A DNA stretch of 64,000 nucleotides from Candidatus Roseilinea sp. (GCA_025998955.1 AP024676.1:868001-932000), one strand, 5' to 3'. Shown: positions 51,116 to 60,286, numbered from the stretch's first letter. Numbers and translations are program-made. Notes: a model not told the origin generated them from the sequence alone.

Positions 51116-52648
51116 TTATCGTCGCAGATAGAGGACTGCATCGCCACTGAATGGGGCACTTAGCTTTTGGAATGTGTTCGCAGTTATGTTTGAACCAGTA
51201 ATAGCTTGACCGTTGGCGGGATTGAACCATTCCACACGCAATGAGCCTGAGATGTTGCGCAAGTCCACCGTTACCACGCCACCTGCAGGAATATACACGA
51301 GGAACTCGGGGTTATCGTTGGACACGTTGGCCAAGCAGTATGTACTGGATGCTAACTCAGGTCGCGGTTCCATATGCGCAAGGTTCATCCTATTGGCATA
51401 TCGTAATGTGTATCCCATATTGACTCGGAGGTCATCCCACTTAGCATCGTCGGGGTTAAAGGACCAATAACTACCATCATGATCCTCGCCGTCCATAAAG
51501 ATGGGATTCAGGCCGCGTGTAAAGCTCTTCCATACCCAACTCCGATCGGCCCCTTGTGTGGGCGCGGTGGAAGTCGAGCCCCAAATGTGATCAGAGTCGA
51601 GTATGATTACCTTCTTGCCATCGCTTGCAGGTGGGTCGTTTAGGTAAGCGTCTCCGTTCGTGGGACCGGCACCTGGTGAAATCCAGTCTGCGTTGCTCAT
51701 AAAGAGTGCGTCGTTGCTATACCACCAGTCACCAGTGAAGCCAACCGGGTGTTGTTTGGGTTTGTTAGCTTCGTATTGCTTGACGAAATCAATAAAATGA
51801 TTCTGCCAATCAATAGAATCAGGTGGGCATTCGTTGCAAATATCCCATAGTACGTTGTCGAGATCGTTTAACGTATCTATCAATTTGCGGACATATGCTT
51901 TCTGCAACGCAGTGACTGATGGGTTTGCTAATGTGAAGATGCCAGTGCCGCTATTGTCTTTCTTTGTGTCACCGTCAATGCCGTTGACATTGTTCGCCGC
52001 ATTGAAAGGATGTCCTCTCCAGGCGTTGTTGCGAAGTGTGATGTTCGGCTTCTGAATGCTCCATCCTTGGAAGAACATCACTGAGACGTAGATGCCTCGC
52101 CTGCTTGCTTGGGCAACGCGGTTTCTAAGGCGGTCAAAATACGCTTGATTGAACTTCGTCAGATCAAATTTCGGTTCACCATCTAGAGCATTCCCGGGGC
52201 CAGTGCGCTGGTAAATAGTCGGTGAAAACCAGAAATCGTCTGTGGTTTGATCTGGCGTCCAACGCGCTTGTTCCCATACCCAAAGGCGAAAAAAGTTGTG
52301 ATTGTGCTTCTTGAGAAAGTCGAGGTATCCCGAGTAGTCGAAGGGCATAGGTGGGTTGGTATTTCCGAAATCTTGCATGTTAGCCCAGACGTGTGAGCCC
52401 GTCAGATAGACTATTCGCCCCGATGGCTCTGCGAAGTAGCGTGGGTTAGCTGAGCTGACGCGCAGCGGACCAGGAGCGGATTCGACGGCACGTGCAGTTA
52501 GCGGTAAGTAAACTGCTGAACTGGACACGGCAGGCCTGGGAGGTGCTGGTTGGTCTGATAGCTCAGATGGAGGCGTTTGCAAATGTATGAGCACTAGTGA
52601 TGTGCACGCAGTCACTCCAGTAAGTGTAAACCTAAGTGATGTACGCAT
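51116..52648 (-). CDS. Secreted glycosidase (DUF4038/GH5-like) in a low-GC island
   Basis: 510 residues. Signal peptide or N-terminal membrane helix, a Pro/Ser linker with SSAVYLPLTARAVES, then a (beta/alpha)8 fold: FAEPSGRIVYLTGSHVWANM (DUF4038-like start), NFFRLWVWEQARWTP, VMFFQGW and catalytic acid Glu in LWDICNECPPDS, DGEDHDGSYWSFNPD near the nucleophile region. A C-terminal beta-sandwich follows (VYIPAGGVVTVDLRNISG). The DNA is AT-richer than its neighbours (52% and 38% GC in two counted 60-base stretches), which suggests acquisition. Likely a plant or microbial polysaccharide hydrolase. Confidence 0.87.
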   Translation of the reverse strand: MRTSLRFTLTGVTACTSLVLIHLQTPPSELSDQPAPPRPAVSSSAVYLPLTARAVESAPGPLRVSSANPRYFAEPSGRIVYLTGSHVWANMQDFGNTNPPMPFDYSGYLDFLKKHNHNFFRLWVWEQARWTPDQTTDDFWFSPTIYQRTGPGNALDGEPKFDLTKFNQAYFDRLRNRVAQASRRGIYVSVMFFQGWSIQKPNITLRNNAWRGHPFNAANNVNGIDGDTKKDNSGTGIFTLANPSVTALQKAYVRKLIDTLNDLDNVLWDICNECPPDSIDWQNHFIDFVKQYEANKPKQHPVGFTGDWWYSNDALFMSNADWISPGAGPTNGDAYLNDPPASDGKKVIILDSDHIWGSTSTAPTQGADRSWVWKSFTRGLNPIFMDGEDHDGSYWSFNPDDAKWDDLRVNMGYTLRYANRMNLAHMEPRPELASSTYCLANVSNDNPEFLVYIPAGGVVTVDLRNISGSLRVEWFNPANGQAITGSNITANTFQKLSAPFSGDAVLYLRR

Positions 52649-52896
52649 TGCGAAAATGATTATCTCTTAACTCACTTGACGAATTTGCTAAAACGGAAGT
52701 CAAGATTAAGTGTGAGCAGAAGGTCATGCTTGACCCGCGACGAACGATCCATGACGACGGCTTGCTTTCACAATGCGGATTCCCTATAAGGGGTAGCGTT
52801 GGTATTTCGTTAGTTGCCCGTCTTGCAAACGTTATCTCAAGTGTGGGCTGAAATGTAAATGTGCTTGTTTTGCATGATTCGGGGTCGCGAGGGTTT
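52649..52896. other. Low-GC intergenic region with no gene seen
   Basis: About 250 bases, AT-rich, between the glycosidase start and the copA stop. It contains no reading frame with a plausible start and no strong hairpin. It shares the base composition of the neighbouring glycosidase gene, so it is probably part of the same acquired fragment and holds that gene's promoter. Confidence 0.4.
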
Positions 52897-55410
52897 TTAC
52901 ACCTGCGCTCGGCGCAGGCGCAGGCTGTTGCCGATCACGAAGAGCGAGCTGAAAGCCATCGCGCCGGCGGCCAGGATCGGCCCGTATTGCTGGAAGATGC
53001 CGAGCGCTGCCACGGGGATCAGCAGCACGTTGTAGAAGAAGGCCCAGAACAGATTCTGCCGGATGCCGCGCACAGTCAGGCGGGCCAGGTCGAGCGCCTG
53101 GGCCACGCCGCGCAGGTCGTTGCGCATCAGAGTGACGCTGGCGGCTTCGATGGCCACGTCGGTGCCGGCACCGATGGCGATGCCGAGGTCGGCCTGGGCC
53201 AGGGCAGGCGCGTCGTTGATACCATCGCCGACCATGGCGACCTTGCCACGCCCGGTGGCCTGCAGCGCTGCGATCTTGGCCGCCTTGTCGGCTGGGAGCA
53301 CCTCGGCGATGTACTCGTCCATACCGACGGCGCGCGCGACTGCCTGCGCTGCTGCCGCGTTGTCGCCGGTCAGCATCACAGTGTGAATGCCGCGCCGCCT
53401 GAGCTCGGCGACGCCGGCTTGGGCTTCCGGCCTGGGCGTGTCCATCAACCCGATCGCGCCGCCGAGCGCCCCATCCACGGCGATCAGCATTACCGTCTGG
53501 CCTTCGGCTTGCAGCCGGGCGACGGCTTGGGCGGCCTGGCCGTCTACGGCGACGCCTTGCGCCTGCATCAGCCGCAAGTTGCCGACCGCGACGAGGTGAT
53601 GTGTTCCGGCCGGCGTCGCGCCGTTCGCTACGATTGCAGTGACGCCACGGCCGGGCAGAGCCTGGAAGCGCTCGGCTGGCGCGATCGGCAGCCGGCGCGC
53701 CTCTGCCGCCGCGACCACGGCTTGCGCCAGCGGGTGTTCACTGTTCCGCTCGGCGCTCGCGGCCAGCGCCAGCGCTGATTCGGGCGTGGCATCGGCGAAG
53801 CCGATCACCTCGGCGACCGCCGGCTTGCCCTGGGTGAGTGTGCCGGTCTTGTCGAAGGCGACCACGCCGATCTTCGCGGCTTGCTCCAGCACCGCACCGT
53901 TCTTGAACAAGATGCCGAGTTCTGCGCCCTTGCCCATACCGACCATGATCGCGGTGGGCGTGGCCAGGCCGAGCGCGCACGGGCAAGCGATGACCAGCAC
54001 CGCCACCGCGTTGATCATGGCGCGCTGGAAGTCGCCGCTCAGCAGCAGCCAGGCGGCGAAAGTCAGCGCGGCGATGAACAGCACCGCCGGCACGAAGACA
54101 GCCGAGATCCGGTCGGCCAGCGTCTGGATGGGTGCCTTGCTGCCCTGCGCCTGCTCGACCAGGCGGACGATCTGGGCCAGCAGCGTATCCTGGCCGATGC
54201 GCGCCGCCTCATAGCGTAGCACGCCCTCCTTGTTCAACGTGCCGGCGATCACCGGGTCGCCCGGCTGCTTATCGCGCGGCACGCTCTCGCCGGTGACCAT
54301 GCTTTCATCTACGGCCGAGTGGCCAGCGATCACCACGCCGTCGGCGGCGATCCGCTCGCCAGGGCGGGCGACGATCACATCGCCGATGGCGATCTGCGCG
54401 ATCGGCATTTCGACTTCTTCATCGGCGACGCCCTCAGCATCGGCGCGCCGGCGCAGCACGCGCGCTGTCTTCGGGGTCAGGCCGAGTAGCCGTTCGATTG
54501 CCGCGCCGGTGCGCCCTTTGGCGCGCGCCTCCAGGTATTTGCCCACGCTGATCAGCGCCAGGATCATCGCCGAGGTCTCGAAATAGACGTGTTCGCCGCT
54601 CCTGCTCAGCACCACCCACGCCGAATAGCCGAAGGCCACGCTGGAGCCCAGCGCGACCAGCACGTCCATGTTGGGTGCGCCGTTGCGCAGCGCCTGGTAG
54701 CCGTGCCGGTAATACGGCCAGCCGGTGTAAAGCTGCACCGGCAGAGCCAGTGCGAACAGGATCCAGTTGATGGCGATGTGCTCCGGCATGCTGTGCCCGG
54801 CCATCGCGCCGGTCATCGGGGCGAAGTTGGGCCCGAACAGGGCGGCCAATAGCCCCAGGTCGCGGCTCATGCTCAGCGCGAAGGCCGGCAGGGCGAAAAG
54901 CAGACCGACGATCAGGCGGCGCCGGCGGTCGGCGATCTCGGCGCGGCGCGCGGCGCGCTCGACCTCCAGCGGCGACGCCTGGCCCGCTGTGGCAGCCTGC
55001 GTCGGCACGTCGTAACCGGCCTTGCGGATCGCCGCAACGATCTCGGCGATGCTCGCGGTGCCGGGCAGATAGTCCACGGATGCCCGCTCGCTGGCCAGAT
55101 TGACGTTGGCTGCGGCCACGCCGGGCAGCTTCTTCACGACGCGCTCGATCGTATTCGCACAATTGGCGCAGGTCATGCCCACGACCGGCAGCTCGACGTG
55201 TGCTAGCGGCACGTCGTAGCCCGCCGACCGCACGCGCTCGATGATCTGCGCGGGCGAGACTTGCGCCGGATCGAACATGACCGAGGCGCGTTCGCCGGCG
55301 AAGTTCACCGCTGCGCTGGCTATGCCGGGCGTCGCGCGCAAGACGCGCTCGATGGTGTTGGCGCAGTTGGCGCACGTCATGCCCGTGATGGGCAGTTCGA
55401 TCGCGTTCAT
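52897..55410 (-). CDS. copA: Copper-exporting P1B-type ATPase
   Basis: 837 residues. Two N-terminal HMA domains carry CxxC at Cys13/Cys16 and Cys81/Cys84 (GMTCANC). The transport motif is CPC in VIACPCALGLATP, the phosphorylation motif DKTGTLTQGKP, the HP motif in SAERNSEHPLAQAV, and the hinge GDGINDAPALAQADLGIAIG. It exports Cu+ from the cytoplasm. The gene is directly downstream of copZ (stop TAG and ATG adjacent) and both are divergent from csoR. Intact along its whole length. Confidence 0.97.
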   Translation of the reverse strand: MNAIELPITGMTCANCANTIERVLRATPGIASAAVNFAGERASVMFDPAQVSPAQIIERVRSAGYDVPLAHVELPVVGMTCANCANTIERVVKKLPGVAAANVNLASERASVDYLPGTASIAEIVAAIRKAGYDVPTQAATAGQASPLEVERAARRAEIADRRRRLIVGLLFALPAFALSMSRDLGLLAALFGPNFAPMTGAMAGHSMPEHIAINWILFALALPVQLYTGWPYYRHGYQALRNGAPNMDVLVALGSSVAFGYSAWVVLSRSGEHVYFETSAMILALISVGKYLEARAKGRTGAAIERLLGLTPKTARVLRRRADAEGVADEEVEMPIAQIAIGDVIVARPGERIAADGVVIAGHSAVDESMVTGESVPRDKQPGDPVIAGTLNKEGVLRYEAARIGQDTLLAQIVRLVEQAQGSKAPIQTLADRISAVFVPAVLFIAALTFAAWLLLSGDFQRAMINAVAVLVIACPCALGLATPTAIMVGMGKGAELGILFKNGAVLEQAAKIGVVAFDKTGTLTQGKPAVAEVIGFADATPESALALAASAERNSEHPLAQAVVAAAEARRLPIAPAERFQALPGRGVTAIVANGATPAGTHHLVAVGNLRLMQAQGVAVDGQAAQAVARLQAEGQTVMLIAVDGALGGAIGLMDTPRPEAQAGVAELRRRGIHTVMLTGDNAAAAQAVARAVGMDEYIAEVLPADKAAKIAALQATGRGKVAMVGDGINDAPALAQADLGIAIGAGTDVAIEAASVTLMRNDLRGVAQALDLARLTVRGIRQNLFWAFFYNVLLIPVAALGIFQQYGPILAAGAMAFSSLFVIGNSLRLRRAQV

Positions 55411-55629
55411 CTAGAGCGTGATCAGCTCCTCGGGCGGGTAGCTGATCTCGACGAGCTTCTCTCGGATGGCGTCCCAGCGCGCCGGCTCGTCCCACACGAC
55501 CGTCACCATCTTGGTCGCTAGGTCGGCCTGCACCGAAACCACGCCGGGCACTTCCTTCAACTCGTTCTGGATGGTGCGGATGCAGCCGGCACATCCGATG
55601 CTAGGGACGCGAAAGGTCTTCGTGTTCAT
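55411..55629 (-). CDS. copZ: Copper chaperone (HMA domain)
   Basis: 72-residue HMA domain with metal site GCAGC (Cys13, Cys16). It differs from the CopA-type GMTCxxC, having SIGCAGCIRT, and ends with YPPEELITL. It would hand Cu+ to CopA, encoded immediately downstream. It lies next to the csoR operator, giving a copper-responsive start. ATG 55629 is chosen; longer frames add no support. Confidence 0.9.
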   Translation of the reverse strand: MNTKTFRVPSIGCAGCIRTIQNELKEVPGVVSVQADLATKMVTVVWDEPARWDAIREKLVEISYPPEELITL

Positions 55630-55660
55630 GTTTCTATTGATCAGAGGTATACTTCGTGTA

Positions 55661-55684
55661 ACCCTCCCCATGGGGGGGAGGGGT
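55661..55684. promoter_or_regulatory. Probable CsoR operator
   Basis: A GC-rich near-palindrome ACCCTCCCC-AT-GGGGGGGAGGGGT lies between the divergent copZ-copA and csoR starts. CsoR operators are GC-rich inverted repeats of this general form (G/C tracts around an AT step). A -10-like TATACC for copZ (reverse strand, 55644-55649) and a TTATAC for csoR (55694-55699) flank it, so bound repressor would block both. Confidence 0.65.
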
Positions 55685-55703
55685 GCATTCAAAATTATAC
55701 GAT

Positions 55704-56039
55704 ATGGCCGGCGAGACGACGAAGAAAGATCTGCTCACCCGCTTGAAGACGATCGAGGGACATGTGCGCGGCGTACAGCGCATGGTCGAAGACGGTGCAT
55801 ATTGCATTGATGTCATCCACCAGGTGAAAGCTATCCAGCAGGCGCTGGAGCGCTTCAACGCAACACTGCTCTCCGAACATTTGAACACGTGCGTCACCAC
55901 CGCTATTCGCAGCGACGACCCGCGCGAACGCGAGCGCGTGGTCTCGGAGTTGTTGCACGTCTTCGGCGCAGCCGGCGGCGTCCGAAGTGCGCCCCGCACG
56001 CCGGCGCGCGCCCCGCGCAAGCGGTCCGGCCGGAGGTAA
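55704..56039 (+). CDS. csoR: CsoR-type copper-sensing repressor
   Basis: About 111 residues from ATG 55704. The Cu+ ligands are Cys34 (AYCIDVI), His59 and Cys63 (LSEHLNTC), the CsoR signature. The N-terminal helix (LLTRLKTIEGHVRGVQRMV) and a basic, Arg/Pro-rich C-terminus (ARAPRKRSGRR) are also typical. It represses copZ-copA and itself until Cu+ binds. A GTG at 55683 would lengthen it by seven residues and overlap the operator. The stop codon lies inside the direct repeat produced by the IS insertion. Confidence 0.94.
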   Translation: MAGETTKKDLLTRLKTIEGHVRGVQRMVEDGAYCIDVIHQVKAIQQALERFNATLLSEHLNTCVTTAIRSDDPRERERVVSELLHVFGAAGGVRSAPRTPARAPRKRSGRR

Positions 56040-56045
56040 GGGGTG
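56030..56045 (+). repeat. Left direct repeat flanking the IS (target duplication)
   Basis: CCGGAGGTAAGGGGTG, including the csoR stop codon, is repeated exactly at 57621-57636. The first 13 bases are target-derived if the element begins at 56043; all 16 if it begins at 56046. Confidence 0.75.
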
Positions 56046-57620
56046 CATTTCAGTTTTGGGGCAGGAGCGCACTCAAAAAGCGCGCAGATTGACCTCGCCC
56101 GCGTGAACATCCGAAGATCACGGACGTCGTCGTGGATTGACAGACCGGCATCTCAGCGAGGGACGACAAGCCGCAGGCCGCTGCGGGCATAATGCGAGGA
56201 CAGTTATATCCGGGAGGTGTGCCATGAAAGAGACCAGGGCGACGACACAGCGCAAGTCAGCGTCTTCGCCACGGCGAGGCGAGATGAAAGCGGTGCTGAT
56301 GCGAGAAGCGGAGGCCGTGATCGATGAATTGCTGGACTGGAATGAACAGGCCGGCCAGCCGACGCTGACGCAGATCGAGGAGGTGATCCTGAAGCTGCGC
56401 AAGCGGATGAGCGAGGCGATGGCGGTCACCGTGATCGAGGCGCAAGAGGCGAGCCGCCCGGTGCCGGGGCCGGTCTGTCCGCAGTGCGGGCGGGAGATGC
56501 ACTCCAAAGGCCGCAAGCGGAACACGGTCGAGAGCCGCGTGGGCAGCCTGCCCGTGCAGCGAGGATACTACTACTGTGAAGCCTGCCGCGTCGGGCTTTT
56601 CCCCCCTCGATCGGCAGCTGGCGGTGTGGGACAAGCACTGGAGCGAACAGGTGGCCAAGCAGGCGGTGTGGCTGAGCGGGCTGGTGACGTTTGAGGAAGC
56701 GGAGCGCATCCTGGGACAGGTGGGCGGGCTGGTCATGTCCGACAGCAGTGTGTGGCGGCGGGTGGCGGTATGGGGAGAGCGCTTTCGGGGGGTAGAAGCC
56801 ACACAACGCGCCCTGGCGGACGGCGGCGGGCGCACCGCCGAGGCGGCGACCGTGCCGGGCAAGATGGGTGTCGCCCTGGACGGAGCAACGGTTCATGTGC
56901 GCGGCGAAGGCTGGAAGGAACTCAAGGTGGGGTGCGTGTTCGATGTCGTGCTACAGCCGACTTGGGATCGCCAGAGCGAGGAGTGGGTTGACACGGCCCG
57001 TGCCGTCCGCACCAGCTATGTCGCCCATCTGGGCGGGCCGGAACGGTTCGGCCAGATGTTGCGGACGGCCGCCCAACGTCGCGGCTGGACGCAGGCACGT
57101 GACACCATCGCCTTGGGCGATGGCGCCGCGTGGATTTGGAATCTGGTCAGCGAGCACTTCTACGACAGCCGACAAGCCGTGGACTGGTATCACGCCAGCC
57201 AGCATCTGTGGCAGGTTGCTCACGGCCTGCACGCAGCAGGCAGCCCGGCGGCCCAGGCTTGGTATCGTGCCCACGAAACCCTCTTGTTCCAGGGCCATGC
57301 CGACCGGATTGCGGCTCGACTCCGTCAGGCCGCCCATACCCATCCCCAGCACGCCGAGATGCTACGGCGTGAAGCGGGCTACTTCGGGGACAACCGGCGA
57401 CGCATGCAATACCAGAGCCTGCGCGAAGATGGCTGGCCGATCGGCAGCGGCGTGGTCGAGAGCGCCTGTAAGCAATTCCGTCATCGCTTCGCCGGTAGCG
57501 GGATGCGCTGGAGCCGTCCCGGCATCGAGCGTCTGCTCCCGATTCGGGCGGCCGTCATGGGTCACGCCTTTGACGCGATGTGGTCTGCTGCCTATTCTTC
57601 GCCCCCAAACTGAAATAGAC
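56043..57620 (+). mobile_element. ISKra4-type insertion sequence
   Basis: About 1.58 kb. Terminal inverted repeats are imperfect: left GTGCATTTCAGTTTTGGGGC (from 56043) and the reverse complement of the right end GTCTATTTCAGTTTGGGGGC (to 57620). A direct repeat of 13 to 16 bases flanks it (56030-56045 and 57621-57636). It encodes a transposase in two frames. The insertion just at the csoR stop leaves csoR intact. The family assignment rests on the transposase motifs; the exact left boundary (56043 or 56046) is uncertain because target and element share GTG. Confidence 0.85.
56224..57613 (+). CDS. ISKra4 family transposase, split by a +1 frame change
   Basis: The first frame (56224-56694) begins with GGGAGGTG upstream and has a zinc ribbon CPQCGREMHSKGRKRN ... 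YYYCEACRVGLF. The second frame (to 57613) continues PLDRQLAVWDKHWSEQVAKQ and the RNase H-like core: Asp in GVALDGATVHV, Asp in IALGDGAAWIWN with DWYHASQHLW, and Glu in IGSGVVESACKQFRHRF. The frames meet at a C6 run (56601-56606) and the second is +1 relative to the first. This could be an indel, a sequence error in the run, or transcriptional slippage. Expected intact length about 460 residues. Confidence 0.85.
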
Positions 57621-57636
57621 CCGGAGGTAAGGGGTG
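57621..57636 (+). repeat. Right direct repeat flanking the IS (target duplication)
   Basis: An exact copy of CCGGAGGTAAGGGGTG (56030-56045) directly follows the right inverted repeat of the element. It marks the original sequence downstream of csoR. Confidence 0.75.
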
Positions 57637-58025
57637 ATTTGCAAACTTTCGGCGGCGTGCTATATTCCCCTCGTCCGGCGCGGGACGCCGGATAAGGTTC
57701 AGTCAAGGTGCAGGCATCGTTTCACCGCATGATTCGCTCAGGGTCTTCTCCCCACGCAGTTCCCTTCGTCTTGCCCGCTTCTGCTCATCTCTTCCTCACT
57801 CTCTGTCTTTGACGCAGTGGTGCGTTGAGGATTCATCGGTGCAAATACGATCCACACCCTAGTGTGCGCGCGTCCGGCGCGCTCAGCAGGAGAGAGCTAC
57901 GCGAAAGAAAGAAGATTCGACCTGACCATCTGCCATCCCACCTACTTTCGGCTCCGATGTGGAGCGTTCCGTCGTTCGTTCAGTTGGTTACGAGTTCTTT
58001 TCTAGGAGAAACAGACAAACAACCT
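57637..58025 (+). promoter_or_regulatory. Long untranslated leader of the RNA-binding protein gene
   Basis: About 390 bases with no convincing gene: an in-frame extension exists but starts internally and shows no conserved sequence. It begins with the former csoR downstream flank, contains pyrimidine-rich runs (CTTCTGCTCATCTCTTCC) and leads to AGGAG at about 58003. Long structured leaders are usual for cold-shock and RRM-type RNA-binding genes that regulate their own mRNA. No known riboswitch motif was recognised. Confidence 0.4.
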
Positions 58026-58427
58026 ATGACTAGCAGACTGTATGTGGGCAACCTCGCATACTCCACCACCGACGAAGGGCTGCGCAACTTCTTCGCGGCG
58101 GCCGGCGAGGTGAAATCCGCAGAGATCGTGCTCGAGCGCGGCAGCGGGCGTTCGAAGGGCTTCGGCTTCGTGGAGATGGCCACCGACGAGGGCGCGCAGA
58201 ACGCGATCAAAACGCTCAACGGCAAGTTGCTCGATCAGCGCCCGATCCGCATAGACTTCGCCAAGCCCAAGGAAGACCGCCCGCGCAGCGTAGGCGGCTA
58301 TGCGCAGGAGCGGGCCAATCGCCACAACAGCGGCGGCGGAAATCGCGGCAACGCCCGCGGCAACCGCGATCGCCGCGACTCAGATCGTGGTCGCGACCGC
58401 CGGCGAGACGACTACGACGACTTCTAG
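58026..58427 (+). CDS. RRM RNA-binding protein with RGG-type tail
   Basis: 133 residues. One RRM: RNP2 RLYVGNLAY (residues 4-12), RNP1 RSKGFGFVEM (about 42-51). The C-terminal third is Gly/Arg/Asn/Asp-rich and disordered (NSGGGNRGNARGNRD, RGRDRRRDDYDDF). This is the small glycine-rich RNA-binding type common in Cyanobacteria and Chloroflexota and often cold-induced. It acts as an RNA chaperone. ATG 58026 starts the RRM at once. A clean terminator follows at 58447. Confidence 0.93.
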   Translation: MTSRLYVGNLAYSTTDEGLRNFFAAAGEVKSAEIVLERGSGRSKGFGFVEMATDEGAQNAIKTLNGKLLDQRPIRIDFAKPKEDRPRSVGGYAQERANRHNSGGGNRGNARGNRDRRDSDRGRDRRRDDYDDF

Positions 58428-58446
58428 ACAAAAGGCTTGATCCTAC

Positions 58447-58482
58447 GAGGAGCGGCGCGCAAGCCGCTCCTCGCGCTTTTCT
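58447..58482 (+). terminator. Intrinsic terminator after the RRM gene
   Basis: GAGGAGCGGC (58447-58456) pairs perfectly with GCCGCTCCTC (58463-58472) around a six-base loop and is followed by GCGCTTTTCTC. This ends the RNA-binding protein transcript. Confidence 0.85.
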
Positions 58483-58565
58483 CATCCGGCGCGCCGAGTC
58501 GTAAGCAGAACTAAACTCGACCGCCGAGTTGCGGGGGCATTCGCCAACGGGGGTCAGACGGATGA

Positions 58566-58661
58566 GCTAGGGCGCGCTCTGCCCCATTCGCGGCATAGAT
58601 AGGCGCGGAATGGCGTCCGCGCCCGACCATGCAAATTTTGCCCCTATGCACGAATGCACCC
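58566..58661 (+). repeat. Dispersed intergenic repeat, copy 2
   Basis: About 96 bases, from GCTAGGGCGCGCTCTG to CACGAATGCACCC, aligned end to end with copy 1 (251-348). It lies between the terminator of the RRM gene and the start of the TPR gene, about 30 bases before its ATG, mirroring the position of copy 1 before the reductase start. Confidence 0.7.
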
Positions 58662-58690
58662 TTGCAGGCAGCCCGGTTAAAATCGCATCT

Positions 58691-60286
58691 ATGACCAGCG
58701 AGTCCACGCTTGGTGATGTGCTGTCGGAGGTCGAAGCCGCCATCGCCGCCGGGGATTATGATCGCGCGATTGCGCTCACCGACGACCTCCTGCTGTCCTA
58801 TCCTGATGCGATCAGCATCTGGCGCATCCGCGCGAAGGCTTTCAGCGCATCGGGACGACCGTTCCAGGCGTCGGAGGCGTACCAGCGCGTGCTCGATATC
58901 GCGCCGGCCGACGTGGACGCCATGGTGCGCCTTGCGCTGGAGTTGAACGCATGCGGCAAACACGCCGAGGCGAAGCTCGCTGCTCGGCAGGCACTCGATT
59001 ACGAGCCCCAAGACGAGGCGCTCCTACGCATCCTCGCCTCCCCCGGCGCTAAGGATGCCGATTTGCTGGACATAGGCGCGCATCTGCGTGAGGGCCTGAA
59101 CGACATGCGCGCCGGCTTGCTCGACCGGGGCATCGCGCGGCTGAACTACATCGCTGCGCAACGCCCGGATCGCGCCGATGTGCTGGTGGCGCTGGCGCAC
59201 GCGCTCTGGCAGGCCGGGTCGCGCGTCGCCGCCGCCGAGGTATGCCAGTCCCTCCTGGACATGCAGCCCGATTGCTTGAACGCACACGCGCTGCTGTTGA
59301 CGCTTTGGCGGCAAATCGGCCCTGCTGGCCTGGAGCAAGCACATCTGCGCGCTATCGAGCGCCTCGATCCCGATCACCGCCACGTCAAGGCGTTGCTCGG
59401 CACTGCTTCGCCGCTCGAAGTGGTGAGCGTCCCGGCGATTCGCCAGCCGTCCCCTTGGCCGGCACCGGAGGAAGCGGAGGCGCTGGACCGTGCGGACTGG
59501 GTGAACGACCTGGTCGCTGCAGCGTCATCCGCGCCCAAGCCGCTGGAGCGGATCGCGCCGCAGACCTTCCCACATGACTTGGCGCATCCGCTCGAAGGCA
59601 ACGATATCACCATCGCGGCATCGAGCGCCGATGCCGAAGCAGAGATCGTTGCGAGCAACGACGTCGTCCATCTCGACGACGTCACGGGCGCCGGCGATCA
59701 GGCGATCTCCGCCGAATCGCTCATCCCGTTGGAGTGGGAGGAATCCGAGGACCTGCTCGACGAAGGCGGTGAAGCGGCGCCGGCATGGCTGCCGGATGAA
59801 CTAAGTCCACAGCCGGGCGGCTTTGTCCCGGCGCGCCTGCAACGTCCCACGCCGGACGTGGCCGATGGCGTGCCTGCGCACATCGAGCCGCTGGAGTGGG
59901 AGGCCGGAGAGCAAGCCGTGGGCGAAGCGGAAGCCGAGACTCCGGCTGCGGCATCGCCGCCGCGCGCGCCTGAGCGCGGTGTGAGCGGGTTCACCGTGGG
60001 CGCGGCGCCGGCTGTAGCGATGGCGGTCAACAAGGCCGCAGCGGCGCGCGAGGCAATCCACCAAAGTCGCTGGCAAGAAGCGGTCCAGCTCTACGAGAAA
60101 GCGATCGCGGCGAGCCGGGGCAGGGTGCTGGACGAGATCATCGCCGACTTGGAGGCCGTGCGCGCGGCGCAGCCGGCAAGTCGCGCCGTGCACGAGCTGC
60201 TCGGCATGGCCTATACCCGCAAAGGCGACGTGGACGCTGCACTGGATGCCTATCATCGCGCAATGGTGCTGGCGGCCGACGCATGA
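58691..60286 (+). CDS. TPR-repeat protein
   Basis: 531 residues. N-terminal half contains TPR-like repeats ([80 protein letters not shown]) to about residue 235. The middle (about 260-430) is acidic, low-complexity, with repeated PLEWE motifs. A final TPR ([19 protein letters not shown]-like, ending [19 protein letters not shown]) closes it. No signal peptide. ATG 58691 is used. Protein scaffold role is inferred; partners unknown. Followed by ndk after 50 bases. Confidence 0.82.
   Translation: MTSESTLGDVLSEVEAAIAAGDYDRAIALTDDLLLSYPDAISIWRIRAKAFSASGRPFQASEAYQRVLDIAPADVDAMVRLALELNACGKHAEAKLAARQALDYEPQDEALLRILASPGAKDADLLDIGAHLREGLNDMRAGLLDRGIARLNYIAAQRPDRADVLVALAHALWQAGSRVAAAEVCQSLLDMQPDCLNAHALLLTLWRQIGPAGLEQAHLRAIERLDPDHRHVKALLGTASPLEVVSVPAIRQPSPWPAPEEAEALDRADWVNDLVAAASSAPKPLERIAPQTFPHDLAHPLEGNDITIAASSADAEAEIVASNDVVHLDDVTGAGDQAISAESLIPLEWEESEDLLDEGGEAAPAWLPDELSPQPGGFVPARLQRPTPDVADGVPAHIEPLEWEAGEQAVGEAEAETPAAASPPRAPERGVSGFTVGAAPAVAMAVNKAAAAREAIHQSRWQEAVQLYEKAIAASRGRVLDEIIADLEAVRAAQPASRAVHELLGMAYTRKGDVDAALDAYHRAMVLAADA

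Noticed and set aside
55675-56060. Shared GGGGTGCATT near the csoR start and at the IS left end, also at a dispersed repeat edge
   Set aside because: Only about ten bases are common; too short to claim a repeat family or insertion hot spot.
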